From Linnemannia elongata (lineage: Eukaryota; Mortierellomycota; Mortierellomycetes; Mortierellales; Mortierellaceae): 64,000 bases of DNA. The translations under genes and the position numbers were made by a program. The notes under the pieces are model-generated. The model did no database searches and was not told the origin of the DNA. It saw nothing but the letters and a program-made list of their open reading frames with translations. Below, in pieces: positions 21,697-34,746 of the stretch. Location: positions 2,356,001-2,420,000 of the forward strand of contig JAXBDG010000003.1 of assembly GCA_036320915.1 (NCBI GenBank), in the 5' to 3' direction. Positions within the stretch are counted from its first letter, which is position 1. Each line of letters opens with the position of its first letter.

Positions 21697-23340
21697 GTCC
21701 GTATGGCAGTTCGTGTTTTGTCGAGTTGTGAAGGAAGGGTAAGAATTAAGGAGTGTAAATGGGTGAAATGAGGTAGAGAGGAAAGAGATGAAAAGTAGGG
21801 TTCGAAAAAAGGAGTAAAGACTGGCGAAAGGGTACCTTACCTCCCTCTTTGTACTGGGGCAAGGAAAGGCGCTTGCTATGCACGACGTCCGTTTTCTTCC
21901 TTTCATGATTTTGGGATGCAGCATTGATTTTCATTTTTCTTTTGTCTTGGATCCTCGGTACATACCATTGGTCCCTATTGAGGCAAATGTGAGTACACCC
22001 ATTCCCCATGTCCAACATATTCGATGCCCGCTCAATCTTTCGTGTCTTCTTCAATTGGTGTCATTCCTCCTCTGAACCTTCTTTTCCTTTAATCCCAACT
22101 TGATGTGCATCCCAGTACGGTGACGGGAAGAATTATTTGATTGTTCAATTGAGGTAATTGCCACTAAGCACTTCCTTCCAGCTCTCATCTAGACTTGGAC
22201 CTGCGTCTCTGTATTTGATTCTGTTCACGCCCTTTGCTCATTGATCGTTGCCACATATTTCAGACTAACAAAGTTCGCACACAAAAATGGGAACTCGACG
22301 ATCATTACCTGTTCGAAATGAAAGGAGACTGATGCATGCATCCTTCATGTTTACAGTATTGTTCGACCTGTGGCACTCAGATCGAAGCTGTAGCCTTCTG
22401 CCGCTGCCCATAGGCAGCCCCTTTTTCTTTTTCTTATCCATGGCATCGACACACATGTGGTACCATTAACAGATCAGAGTAGTCAAAATGAAAACTACAC
22501 TACATACCTTTTTGCATTGCTCGGGAAAACGGAGGAATGACATTCTTTTGTGAGTGCCGTCGAATGTTTAGTAGGGTGTGAGTTTTTATTTTTTATTTTT
22601 TTTATTTCTTTATAGAAGCAAATGTCTGGGTGACGTTCAATACCCTTGTGCACGACTCATTTGTCCGACTGTCTCTTACCCATTTGACAGCAAAGGCGAG
22701 CGGGGCAAGAAGAGCGTTAACAGAGATGATCGATCGCTATATAGAAAGAGTGCACGAGTAGAAGACGACACAGTTGGCTTCGAATACGAGGTGTTCTAAT
22801 CTGGCAGGTAATGCTGCGTAGATTCTTCTCTCTGATGCTTTACACAAAACAAGAACCGTTGCTCGTGCTCCCCTCTTTCGCTTTTTCTGTCCTTCGGGTC
22901 AACCTAATTGATCTAATCGCGCAGTGCACCCTTAACAATGCAATGTCAGTGTTGCCCCTATTGGGCGAAATGGACCCTGCCAACGAGAACGATCTATCAT
23001 AGGCAGTAGGCAGGCAAGACGGCAACTGGAAGCGCGAAGCGCAGTGGTTGACAGTGCCTACACAGCAACAGAATTAAATCCAGGTAAAATGAGGGAGCGG
23101 ACTCGGAAGAAGTCGAAAAGTATAAAAGACATCGAATACAACAAACCATAAAATTACCTGCTCACACAACAACCTACTCTCCCTTGTTCACTCCCTCTGT
23201 CGCTGTCTCTCAATCCTATTCTCACTCTCACACAGTCGACTCTTTTTTTTTTTTTTTTTTTTCCTTTCTTTTCTTTGTCATTGCACACCAAACACATCCT
23301 TCCCTGCTTTCCTCTTCTTTCCATCACTAATCTTGCAATC
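21697..23340. promoter_or_regulatory. Divergent intergenic region between the two monooxygenase blocks
   Basis: About 1.6 kb separates the starts of M2 (minus) and P1 (plus), so it should hold both promoters. A T-run followed by pyrimidine-rich sequence (23243-23300) lies just before the P1 ATG. No gene or structural RNA was recognised. Regulatory sites cannot be defined from sequence alone. Confidence 0.4.
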
Positions 23341-25408
23341 ATGACCAACACAACAGGAATCAGCAACATTTCGAATGTCCAGAGCCATCAGTCACCAGCA
23401 AGTCCACCATCTCGTCCAAAGGTTCTGATCATTGGAGCCGGTCTCGGCGGTTTGACCCTCGGCATGCTGCTCCACAAGGCCAACATCCCCTTTGACATCT
23501 TCGAACGCGCCTCTGAGGTCAAAAACATTGGTCAGTCCTCTATCTTGCTCCATACACAGCATTGCCTACCCCTCTGTACCTTGCTTATCATAACTGACAG
23601 CGAATCTTTTTTCATCGTACTAGGTTCTGCGATGATGCTGACATCTACGACTGCTTATCTCTTCCAACAATGCGGGATATATGACGAGTTTGTGTCGCTG
23701 GGCAAGAAAGTGGTGTCTACTCAGGTCGGAAACGAGCAGCGGGAACTCGAATATATCATGAAGTTTGGTGAAGCCTCAGAAATGTAAGTCTAAATATTCT
23801 AGGATGACGCCCATTCATGCTGTTAGCGCGTTGTGGGCATCAAATGGGTCATTCACTAATAGTATGTTCATTGTGATTCTACCACATAGGTTTGGATACG
23901 AGAACTATATCATTGCTCGACCAGTCTTGTACGACTTTCTTCACCGACAGGTGCCCAAAGAGCGGATCCATATGAGCGTGAAGATCACTGAGACCTCACA
24001 GGATGACCACGGTGTTAGGATTCATTGCAGCAATGGAGCAGTGTATGAGGGTGGCATCCTTGTAGGCGCCGACGGAGCGTACAGCATTGTCCGTCAGAGT
24101 ATGTACAGCCAACTCAAGGCGGAGAACAAACTCCCAGCAACGGACGCCCTACCTCTGCCTTATAGCACAGAGTGCCTGGTGGGGCAGACGCGTGTGTTGG
24201 ATGTCAGCGAGTTCCCTAGACTGGCCAAAGAGGACTGCCAGTTCATGAATATCATCGGCGACAACAAGCCCTACTCGGTAAGTCCTTCTTGATATTACCC
24301 GGATGAAAGGTCACTGACATTCACTTCCTCCATATACAGCAATAAGACTAATGCGCAATTAATTCACCTTTTTATTTTAGTGGATGACCTTCACAACAAG
24401 AACTGGTACGGTAGCCTGGGCGGTTGTGAAGTATCTCGACGCGGAAAGGAGCAAGCATGACGCTTCTTTCAACAACTCGGAATGGGGACCTGAGGCTACT
24501 GAGACGTTTTGCAAGGAAATCCAGGACTTCCCTATCATTAGTGGATCTGACAAACCTTTGACCCTGGGCGACTTGATCGAATGGACGGATAAGGATAAGA
24601 TCTCCAAAGTCATGCTGGAGGAGAAAGTCTTTGAGACCTGGCATCATGGCAGAACTGTTCTCCTTGGAGATGGTAAGAATGCGACGTGGGCAAATGCAGA
24701 TTACAAGGAGGAAATAATATGTGCTAGTATGGTGCATGTGCTAACGTATTTCTCATATCCTTACCCGTTTTATTAATTCCGCCTGCAATTAGCATGCCAC
24801 AAGGTACCTTGTCTGTACTAGAGAGGAAGAATGAAACATTGAACACCACTGTTACCACGTGGAAGTTACTCATAATCTTCATTTTTCAATCACTTAGATG
24901 AATCCTGCAGGGGGAGCTGGCGCGACCAATGCTCTACACGACGCTATTTCATTGGCCAACTACATCTACGCCCTCCCTCCTCGTCCCACGATCAAGGATA
25001 CCGATGAAGCATTCACAGCCTACACAAATGAACGAATCCCGTGGGCAAAGGCAGCATTCGACTCTAGCAACATCTACAAGACCATGGCATCCACAGTACG
25101 TTCCTCTTACCACTAGCCTTGTTGCACACGGTTGTTATATCATGGGCGGGAGTGATTAGAACAGTTTATTCACTGACATATCTTGTACCTCCACGTTCTA
25201 GGGATTCATGTCGAAGCTGGTGCGGTTCAGTGCCAAGTATATGCCACTGTGGATTCAAAAGAAGATCATTATTCAGATGAATATTAACCGACCGCAAGCA
25301 TGTTTCTTGCCCAGAGCAGAAGACAATGGAACTGTCAGACCTGCTCCTCAACCTAGTCTGTCGTGTAAGGCGCATGACGCCTTCTTGTCCACCGCAAGCA
25401 CGGTGTAA
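23341..25408 (+). CDS. FAD-dependent monooxygenase (plus-strand copy P1)
   Basis: Seven exons: 23341-23530, 23624-23783, 23890-24277, 24381-24672, 24793-24803 (11 nt), 24898-25095 and 25202-25408; 481 aa. It has an extra Ser/Asn-rich N-terminus before GAGLGG (32-37), GADGAYSIVR for the DG motif, and the GD motif G342-D343-A-C-H-K split over three exons by a micro-exon encoding only part of ACHK. The following motif is NPAGGAGA, with Ala in place of the Gln seen in M1/M2 and in most group A enzymes. The conserved RPQACFLP near the C-terminus is shared by all plus-strand copies. This is the most divergent copy of the plus-strand block by N-terminal sequence. Confidence 0.85.
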
Positions 25409-26773
25409 TAAATGGAAGCAATGTTCGCGAGGATAGGGGGACGTTCGATATTTTGTGATGTCACTCAATGCGATTGTGTGATTTGGAGGTGTGGCGGGAT
25501 CGCACGGCAGGAAATAATCGATCCCGGATGATTGACCTTTCTTGTCCGCTGCAAACGAAAAAAATTGCTTATATTTGTTATTTGAATGGTCACATCCAAA
25601 GAAAAGACCAATAAACTACGAGGCAGATCCCAATGTCATGACAGGCATTTGGAGGAGAAGGGTTAGCAATAAAAGGAGGTGGCTTTCCTTATTGAACATA
25701 GCCACCACGGCTCTTGTGATATAAGTATGTAACTGCAACACTGGGATATGGTTAGTTCATGCCCTTCATTCAATGGACAAGAGGTAGAGGTGAGGGAGAA
25801 AGTCCCCCGCCTTGTGTACCACCAGTGATTAAAGTTCCATAGCACATAGCAGAATCGTTAATCCACACAGAGTCCAAAGGGAAATAAAGAGAGAGTGTGT
25901 ATGTGTCGTCGGCAATTTTTTATCCCTGTCTATTTTCTTTCGATGGAATTGCCTCCTGGGCAGTGTGAAGTTGAAGTTGATCACTTCATGTGTGCCTCAA
26001 ACGGTTTGTAGGCTGATGCAGCAACGAACAATAAGGAAATATGAGTCACGGTCACGCCGTTTGAGTATCTGTGTTTTATTGTAGTAGATCTTTGGTGTTG
26101 AATTAAGAGTCCATCCCTCGTGTTGGCGACCTTTTTACTTCCGACCTGGCAGGCGTTGTTGTCGTACGTTTGCGGCCCTTGGGAATACCAGCACCACGTG
26201 CAGTTTGACACTCTTGTTCCCTCCCACACACAAAAATTTGCTCTCATTTATTTTTCTTCCAACGAAGCCATGTGAGCTGGAAAGGAGGAATTTGTTCAAC
26301 TACAGAATTACCAATGCTCCTGCCATCGAACAATGACGACGGGGAAAGAAAAGTCTCGAAAGAGTGAGGGTTTTTGAACACTCTTCCTTTATGTATTCTT
26401 CAGTTGACATCCTGTACTCACCAATTGTAATATATCGTTCTCAGATCAATTCGTGAAAGGCTGTTCTTGTGGACCGTGCCTTCACTGCGTGTTAACGATC
26501 GGTCGAATGCTTCTTCAACAGGAAGTGCAAACTGGCTTGCTCACCGTCGCACAAGCACAAAGGGAGAAAAGAAAAGTATATTGCCTTCTTCCCATTGACA
26601 ACAGCCTCGAATGGCGCCGAATACAGCGGAAACGGCGCTTATTCCGACTTTTGAACTTCTCTCCCTTGTCTCCTCTTCTTTTTCTTTTTTGTCCTCACCT
26701 CTCCATTGTTCATCTTGTTCCTTCATCAACCCCCTTTTTCTCATCATTACGACATCCGACATCATTGGACACC
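25409..26773. other. Intergenic, no gene recognised
   Basis: About 1.4 kb of AT-rich DNA. The last ~120 bp before 26774 is pyrimidine-rich, as before the other copies, and probably includes the P2 promoter and leader. Short frames here do not resemble proteins. Confidence 0.4.
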
Positions 26774-28857
26774 ATGGGGATTAACCCAGAATTGACATTC
26801 AAGCATGACCGAAAAGTAATGCACGCCAAACGACCCAAAGTGCTCATCGTCGGAGCCGGACTGGGTGGTCTCACCCTCGGAGCCATCCTCCAAAAGTCAG
26901 ATATCTCCTACGAGATTTTTGAACGAGCTCCCGAGGTCAAACCCCTTGGTAAGGCTAAAGTAATTATAGGATTCAGGTTTTTGTCCGATTGCACTTTGAA
27001 AGTAAAGTCATCCAAACCCATTGTGTTTTTTTTTCTTCCCCTTTTGGCGTTTCCTCTTTTGTAGGATCGGCGATGGCATTTGGGGCGGCGACAGCACCAA
27101 TGTTCAAGCAGCTCGGAATCTACGACGAATTCGTTACGCTGGCCAAGTTCAATGACTCGATTCGGTTCTGCAACGAAAAGCGACAGACGGAATACAAAAT
27201 GCAGTTTCCTAGCTTTCCTGATGAAAGTTTCTCAAGCAAGTTGTAAGTTGCCACCTCGAGTTATGATGACCTTGAGCCTTTCATCTCCGCTTGTACCTTT
27301 TTTTTTCGTGATACTAACGCACATCTTTACGCTATAAACGTGCCAAGGTTCGGGGCAGACGGATTCATCGTCGCTCGCCCTATGCTGTACGACTTGATGC
27401 TTCGACAGGTGCCCTCGGATCGTATCCACATGAACAAAAAAGTACTCTCGACAAAACAAGATGGGAACGGGATCGTACTACGATGCAGTGACGGGACAGA
27501 ATACGATGGTGATATCCTCGTCGGTGCTGACGGCGCGTACAGTGCCGTGCGACAAAGCTTGTATGCGGAACTGAAAAAGGCAAATAGGCTGCCTGCGGAT
27601 GATGCATTGCCATTGCCCTTCAGTACTGTCTGTCTCGTCGGACAGACGAGATCTTTGACGGCTGAGGAGTTCCCGGATATTGCCAAGGAGAGCTGTCAGT
27701 TCATCAACACCCTTGGTGGTGACAGACCTTACTCGGTAAGTTAACACTGTGTACTTTTACAATTATTTTTTGGAGGTGTTTTTACTCAAATTTGGTTTCG
27801 TCAAGTCCGATAACCGTTTTTCTCTCCTCTTTTCCAGTGGTCGACGTTTACAACAAAGCAAGACACATTATGTTGGGCTGTTGTGCTTTACCTCGATAAA
27901 TCATCGTCAAAAGTACACGATTCCTTCCGCAACTCCGAGTGGGGGCCAGAAGCGGCCTCTGCGATGTGCGAGCAGGTTAAAGACTTTCCTGTTGTCAGCG
28001 GAGGTTCCAAGAAGCTGACGTTTCAGGACTTGATCAGTTGGACGCCTAAGGAGCTGATTTCGAAAGTCATGCTCGAGGAGAAGGTTTTCGAGACCTGGTA
28101 CGATTGCCGTACTGTCTTGCTTGGTGACGGTGAGAAGAAATGCGATAGTGGCAAGACTTGAATGCAATTTGGCGATGCAAAGCTGCGTAAAAAGGCACAA
28201 GCTAATTATTTATACCCTTTTGCTTGCCATTGATGTCTCTCGTTTTAGCATGCCATAAGGTAGGAGTTGTAATTTGTGCTCAAGCATGTTTATCTATATT
28301 TCTATGTCTTACTTCCCCATACCAACGTACCCACGCATCTATGCTTCGTTTTCCAATAGTTCAACCCTGCAGGAGGCGCTGGTGCAGTCAACGCTATGCA
28401 CGATGCCATCACCCTGGGCAACTACATCAACGCATTACCTCATCACCCAACAGCAGAGGAAGTCACGGAGGCATTCAAGGCCTATCGCGAGGAGCGCATC
28501 CCTTGGGTCCAAGAGGCTTTTGACACAAGCAAAATCTTCCGCATCATGGCATCCAAGGTAGGTTAGGCCCCCGTCATTAGCTTATGTGAGTGATCGGGCG
28601 ACTTGACCCTTCGCCTGTACTCATGAACGCGAATATTTTCTTGCCGACTGCTTCGTGAACAATCATGATAGACAATTGTGGGCAAGATCATCCGGCTCTG
28701 CGCAAAATACATGCCTGCTTCGGTGACGAAAAAGTCGGCGATTCGCATGAATGCTAACCGGCCACAGATTGCATTCCTCCCCAAAGCTGAGGACAAGGGC
28801 CTAGAGAGACCTGCTCACCAGCCCAGTTTGAGCTCCAAGGCCCCAGTTGAGGAATAG
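26774..28857 (+). CDS. FAD-dependent monooxygenase (plus-strand copy P2)
   Basis: Seven exons: 26774-26948, 27065-27242, 27348-27735, 27838-28129, 28249-28259 (11 nt), 28360-28557 and 28672-28857; 475 aa. The N-terminus MGINPELTFKHDRKVMHAK is shared, with small changes, by P3 and P4. GAGLGG is at 27-32, GADGAYSAVR is the DG motif, and the GD motif is at 343-344 followed by ACHK from the micro-exon and FNPAGGAGA. Exon 2 is 18 nt longer than in P1. The C-terminal RPQIAFLPKAED is retained. No broken codons; likely functional. Confidence 0.85.
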
Positions 28858-30156
28858 GTTGATGTAACGCCTGCGCAGGCTGTTTAGAGCGAGAAGACGA
28901 GAAGCTCCTATACCCAGTAAACACGTTTTTTTTATGCATGATGTAAAAGACTGATCGATTGTATATTTGTTCATCATACGCATGAACGTGTTGACCACCT
29001 CCATATCAACAAGTTACCCTCGAGGATTTTTCCGGAGATATGTCAGCTTGCTGAAACTCTTCCAAGCCCATGTTGTGTTTTTTTGTTTGTTTTGGGACCA
29101 TGGCAGAGCCATTGTTCTATCCCACCCAAGTATCTATTACCCTGCTCCCTCGTGCTTACGAAAAAAGAGAAAATAGAAGAAATGGCTCACATTTTTTCGT
29201 CTTGACAAAAGGATAGCACAATGCTGGGAATAGGTCGAAAAGTGAGTATGAGTGACCCCCCCCCCCTTTTTTTTTTCTTTATTTTTCTGATGAAAAGAAG
29301 ACCACCGACCTTCCTCACTTCTTGTGTTGAAACATTTTTGTCAACGAAGAAAGGGGTGACCTCAGTGAGACATTTTTAACTCAACTTCTCTGTGAATAAA
29401 GTGATCGAGACCAACATGAGAATAAGAACGTGGCGTGTGAAAGAGGGTCGATGAGGGAGAGACAAATAAAGTTTTTTTTGAACGAATCATCGGTGGTTAT
29501 TTTTTTTTTGCTTTTCTTTCGGGTCGGGGGCGGCAATTGATTTCTCTTCAGAGCCGGCGTATTTGCCGTGAGAGATTGCTCTCTTGAACTGGAATGAGAA
29601 AAGGGTCCAGATGTACTTTTTTCGCCAAAAGGAACTTTCACTCTTCCGTTTGACAAAGGACCAAGTAATTTGTAGTTAATTGCATGAAGATATCCATGGA
29701 ATGGGTGTTCATCATTTGACGGGCAATTGACAGTGTTAAGAAATAAAAGAATAACTTATCCTGTTCGAAAAATACACGCTGTGACAAATTTTGCGCATGG
29801 TGCGGGAGTCGGACTCGTTAGCTCCGATTCCAATGGATCTCGTTGCATGGCGTGAAAAAAAAAGATCGAATGAAATCAACACCCGCACAAGGTTTGCATG
29901 GACTAAAGAAATAAAAATGACGCTGGTACCTATTAGCCTTTCGTATTGCAAAAGAAAGAAAGAAAAAAAAAAAAAAGAGCTACCGTTCATGCCTGCTGGT
30001 TCCTATTTTTTTCTCCTTTCCCTCCTTTTTTTATTTCTATGCTTCACTCTCTCCAACTCTCTCCTTCGTCCTGATCCCTCTACTCTCATCCCATTTTTTT
30101 TTTCTCTCGCTCTCTCTCCGCACTCTCATTCGACATCACTCTCTCACTCAACGCAC
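28858..30156. other. Intergenic, no gene recognised
   Basis: Contains homopolymer runs (C/T near 29256-29285, T near 29495, A near 29965) and a pyrimidine-rich leader just before the P3 start. No gene-like feature was seen. Confidence 0.4.
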
Positions 30157-32074
30157 ATGGAGATCAACCCTGCCATCACCTTCCAGCATGACCGAAAGAC
30201 GATGCATGCCAGACGACCCAAGGTACTCATCGTCGGTGCCGGTCTAGGAGGTCTTACCCTGGGAGCCATTCTCCAAAAAACAGACATCCCTTATGAGATT
30301 TTTGAACGAGCTGCCGAGGTCAAGCCCCTTGGTAGGTGACAACGGTGCCTTACAGCCTATTCCTGTAATTGTTAACTGTCACCCCCTTTTTTATTCATAA
30401 CCCTATTGCGGTCTCTGACGGTAAATTTTACTTCTTGTGCAGGTTCGGGTATTACGCTCAATGCTACCGTGGCACCTCTGATGCGCCAACTCGGCATCTA
30501 TGATGAGTTCGTTGCCATGAGTAACATCGTTCCCGCTGTCCAAGTGGGAAACGAGGAACGTGAGATCCAGTTCTCGTTCTCGAACTACTTTGACGAGGCA
30601 ACAACAAGGTACCGCCATCTCAAAAACATCAGCCCTTGCCTGATCATTCAATTAGCTGTAGGGAGCCTATGCGATTAATGCGAAAATGGACTTTTAACCT
30701 CATGCACTCTTTTTTTTCTTTTTTTCTGCGTAACAGATTTGGAGCGGAGACTAGACTCCTCCCACGACCAAAATTGTACGACCTCTTCCATCGACAGGTC
30801 CCCAAGGAGCGCATCCACATGTCGAAAAAGATCCTCTCAACGACACAAGGCGGGAACGGGGTCCTTATCCGGTGTAGCGACGGGACAGAGTACGAGGGCG
30901 ACATCCTAGTAGGAGCGGACGGCGCACACAGTGCCATTCGCCAGAACTTGTATGAGCAGCTAAAGAAGGACAAAAAACTGCCATCCTCGGACGACGTACC
31001 GCTTCCGTTTAGTACGATTTGTTTGGTTGGACAGACTAAGCCGTTGACGCCAGCGGAAATCCCATTGTTGGCTGCTGATAAGTGTCAACTCATCCGGATC
31101 GTTGGAGAGGACAAGCCCTATGCTTGGAATACGTTCACGACCACCCAGAGTACGCTGTGCTGGTCGATTGTGAGGTTTCTTGATGAAGAATCGTCCAAGT
31201 TGCACGACTCCTTCCGCAACTCTGAGTGGGGACCTGAGGCTGCTGAGGCTATGTGTGAGGAGGTCCGAGATTTCCCCATTATCGCTGGAGGAGATAAGAA
31301 ACTGACGATCGGAGACTTGATTGACTGGTCCCCCAAGGAGTATATCTCGAAGGTCATGTTGGAAGAGAAGGTGTTCAAGACATGGTATGGTTGCCGTACT
31401 GTACTCATGGGTGATGGTAAGTGAAAATGAAGTGGTAAAGGGTGTCCAGCTTGTATTTGGTTGATGTATAAAAACACAATGTGCGTATTTGCTGATGACT
31501 CTTCTCACACATGCACCTCCTTCACTGGTAAAATAGCATGCCACAAACTGAACCCGTCAGGAGGAGCAGGAGCAGTGAACGCGATGCACGACGCCACGGT
31601 GCTGGCAAACTACATCAACGCCCTGCCATTGCACCCTGTAGTTAACGAAATCGAGTGTGCGTTTGAGTCATACAGAGCTGAGCGTATTGAGTGGGTCGAG
31701 AGAGCTTTCAACACAAGTCAAATGCTGCAGGCTTTGGTCGCTAAGGTAAGAGGAAAAGTTCCATTGGGGCATATGTTGATTTGATACATATCATAATATC
31801 ATACAGTGCACTCATCTTCATTTTTCAATTGGTTTTGCGTCGTTACTTCACATAGGGTCTGAAGCCGATGCTGGTGCGGTTCATGATGAAGAACATGCCC
31901 GAGTTCTTGAAGCGACGTGCGGCGGAACAGATGTACAGCTGTAGACCTCAATTGGCGTTCTTGCCATTGGACGAAACACCAGCACTGGTCAAGCCTGCAT
32001 ACCAACGTAGTTTAAAAGCCAAGGCACCAGCACAGGAAATGAAGGATCAAGAGCGACCTGCGCAGAGCGTTTGA
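30157..32074 (+). CDS. FAD-dependent monooxygenase (plus-strand copy P3)
   Basis: Five exons: 30157-30331, 30443-30608, 30737-31416 (680 nt), 31537-31745 and 31856-32074; 482 aa. The 680-nt third exon equals the two exons of 388 + 292 nt in P1, P2 and P5, and the 209-nt fourth exon equals 11 + 198 nt. Two introns present in those copies are therefore absent here without change of length. Motifs: GAGLGG (27-32), GADGAHSAIR, GD at 339-340 with ACHKLNPSGGAGA. P4 shares the same structure and 160-166 nt exon 2 pattern, marking P3/P4 as the most recent duplicate pair. Confidence 0.87.
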
Positions 32075-32758
32075 ACCCCAATATGTGCTTGGATGATGTA
32101 CCAAATTAAAAGCGATGTCAGTTGCCTCAAGTTTACAAGGAAAGAGGGTATTAAAGGAACGAGAAGAGGGTCTTTCGCTGACTCTGATAACCTAAAACGT
32201 TTCTGATCAATGATCGTCCCGGGATTCGGGACCGGAACTGTTTCATCAGTGGCGTGTGCGAGACAGCGAAGAGGGATCACCACTCCTCTTTTTTTTTTTC
32301 GCAGACCCCATCAAATCTCTGCCCATGATATCAATCATGCGCACCAACTCCTTTTTTTGTTGGCAATAAAAAATAACCAGGCCACGCCGCACTTTCCCAT
32401 TGTGAAGTGTGTATCCCACACGCATGCAATAAGGCAATGGTCCAAAGAAACATCCATGTTGCACAATCAAAACGAGAAAAGAAACGAGTACAAGATAAAG
32501 GTACGTGAGCATGCTAATTGAGCAAGAAGAAAGGAAGGAAGAAGAGAAGGGAAAAGGTGGGCGGCGTGTGCTAATCTTTCCCATGGCTCTCTTGCTTCCA
32601 TCGGTCTCTTTGACAAAGCGCTATTTTACTACCTATCCTTTTTCTTTCCTTCCATTCCTTCTACCCTCCTCTTCCCTCTCTCGTCCTCCTTCTCTCTTTC
32701 CCTCATTTCACTTTTTTTTTTGCGTTGCATTCATCAGCATCACACATCAGTCATCGAC
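32075..32758. other. Intergenic / upstream region of P4
   Basis: No gene recognised. The last 120 bp is pyrimidine-rich with a T-run at about 32711-32721, ending in CATCGACATGG at the P4 start. Confidence 0.4.
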
Positions 32759-34746
32759 ATGGAGATCAACCCTGCCATTACTTTCCAGCATGACCGAAAA
32801 GTAATGCACGCCAAACGACCCAAGGTGCTCATCGTTGGAGCCGGACTGGGTGGCCTTACCCTCGGAGCCATTCTCGAAAAGTCAGACATCCCCTACGAGA
32901 TCTTTGAACGAGCCGCTAAGGTTAAGCCCCTTGGTAATTCACACCGCTGAGACGTCCCTTGCCGTCATTATTTTTTCATCTCTCTAACTCTCGAGGGAGT
33001 TCATTTGTGTGGAGCACGGCAAACTTGCTGACACCTTAAATTTTTTTTTTTTGGGTTTGAACAAGGCTCTTGCGTCTCTCTTAATGCGACGACCGCCCCA
33101 TTGATGCGACAACTCGGGATCTATGATGAGTTCGTGGCAATGAGCAAGATCATCCCATCCATCCAGGTCGGGAACGAAAACCGGGAAGTCGAGTTCGCCA
33201 TGACCGCCTACTTTGAGGAAGCGACAGAGAGGTAACAACATCCCTCCCCCCCCCCCCCCCCCCAAAAAAAAAAAAAAAAAAAAAAAAAAAAGAAAATTCT
33301 CACAGCCCTTCATCGTTCGCGGCGTTGGAATTTAATTGCATGCAGCGAAGAGATATTGACCATGTATTCTTTTTGTCGGTTGCATTTCGCTTGTTGCAGA
33401 TTCGGCGCAGAATCCCGAATTGTCCCTCGACCGGCATTGTACGACCTCTTCTTAAAGCAGGTCCCCAAGGAGCGCCTCCACATGTCCAAGAAGGTGCTTA
33501 CAACAAAGCAAGGTGGGAATGGGATCATTATCCGTTGTAGCGACGGCACCGAATATGAAGGCGATATTCTTGTAGGAGCGGATGGAGCACATAGTGCAGT
33601 TCGACAGAACTTGTATGCTGAGCTCAAATCTCAGAACAAGCTACTCCCTTCGGATGATGCCGCCCTTCCTTTCAATACTATCTGTCTTGTTGGACAGACG
33701 CGCCCCTTGACGATTGAAGAGTTCCCCTTGCTCGAGAAGGAAGAGTGTCAATTCGTTCGTATTGTTGGAGACGACAAACCCTTTGCTTGGTCAACGTTCA
33801 CAACCATGCAAGGGCGAATTTGTTATTCGGTTGTCCAGTTCCTTAACGAAGAATCGTCCAAACTGCATGACTCCTTCCGCAATTCCGAGTGGGGGCCTGA
33901 AGCTGCTGGTGTTATGTGTGACGAGGTGCGTCACTTCCCTGTTATCTCTGGTGGTGACAAGATTACGACCTTGGGAGATTTGATCGATTTGACGCCCAAG
34001 GAGTACATCTCGAAGGTTATGTTGGAGGAGAAGGTCTTCAAGACTTGGTACGGCGGTCGTACTGTCTTGATGGGTGATGGTAAGCAAATACTTCAGTTAA
34101 AGGGTGTTAAGGTTTCTGTTCATTTTTTTGTTCCTTGTGCCTATGTATTCACATCACTTTCTTTTGATCTGCGAAATACTAGCATGCCATAAACTGAGCC
34201 CAGCAGGAGGAGCGGGAGCAGGAAACGCCCTCCAAGATGCTGTTGTGTTGGCCAACTACATCCATGCCCTGCCATTGCACCCAGTTGTCGAGGAGATTGA
34301 AGCAGCATTCGAAGCATACAAAACTGATCGTATCGAGTGGTGTGAGAAGGCGTATGCCACCAGCAAGATGCTCCAAAGTGTTGTCGACAAGGTAAAAATG
34401 AAAAAAAATGAAAAGAAAAGGATGGTAGATGTACATTGGGCGAGGATTGAAACTTTGTTGATGTGCTAGGGATGCTAACACCCCTTTACGTTTTATTTTT
34501 TTTTGTTTTGTTTTGGAACTTGTTGCTACGTAGGGTATCAAACCGATGATTGTGCGGTTCATGATGAGGAACATGCCAGAGTTCATGAAGCGTCGGGCAG
34601 CGGAGCAAATGTACAGCAGCAGACCCCAGGTGGCTTTTTTGCCATTGGACGAGACGCCGGCGTCGGTGAAGCCTACCCATCAGCGTAGTTTGAATCTCAA
34701 GGCTCCAGTGGAAGAAAATGAGGAGGCCCCTGCTAAGGCTATCTAA
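32759..34746 (+). CDS. FAD-dependent monooxygenase (plus-strand copy P4)
   Basis: Five exons: 32759-32933, 33066-33231, 33400-34079, 34183-34391 and 34534-34746; 480 aa. Exons 1-4 have exactly the lengths of P3 (175, 166, 680, 209 nt), showing a recent duplication. GAGLGG (27-32), GADGAHSAVR, GD at 339-340 and ACHKLSPAGGAGAGNALQDA are present. The His and Pro of the GD region are kept. Intron 2 contains an extreme homopolymer tract of 18 C followed by 28 A (33246-33291), which lies outside the coding sequence but makes local assembly length unreliable. Confidence 0.87.
33246..33291 (+). repeat. Homopolymer C/A tract inside intron 2 of P4
   Basis: Eighteen C directly followed by 28 A. The length may vary between individuals or be a sequencing artefact. 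It does not touch the splice sites at 33232 and 33399. Confidence 0.8.
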
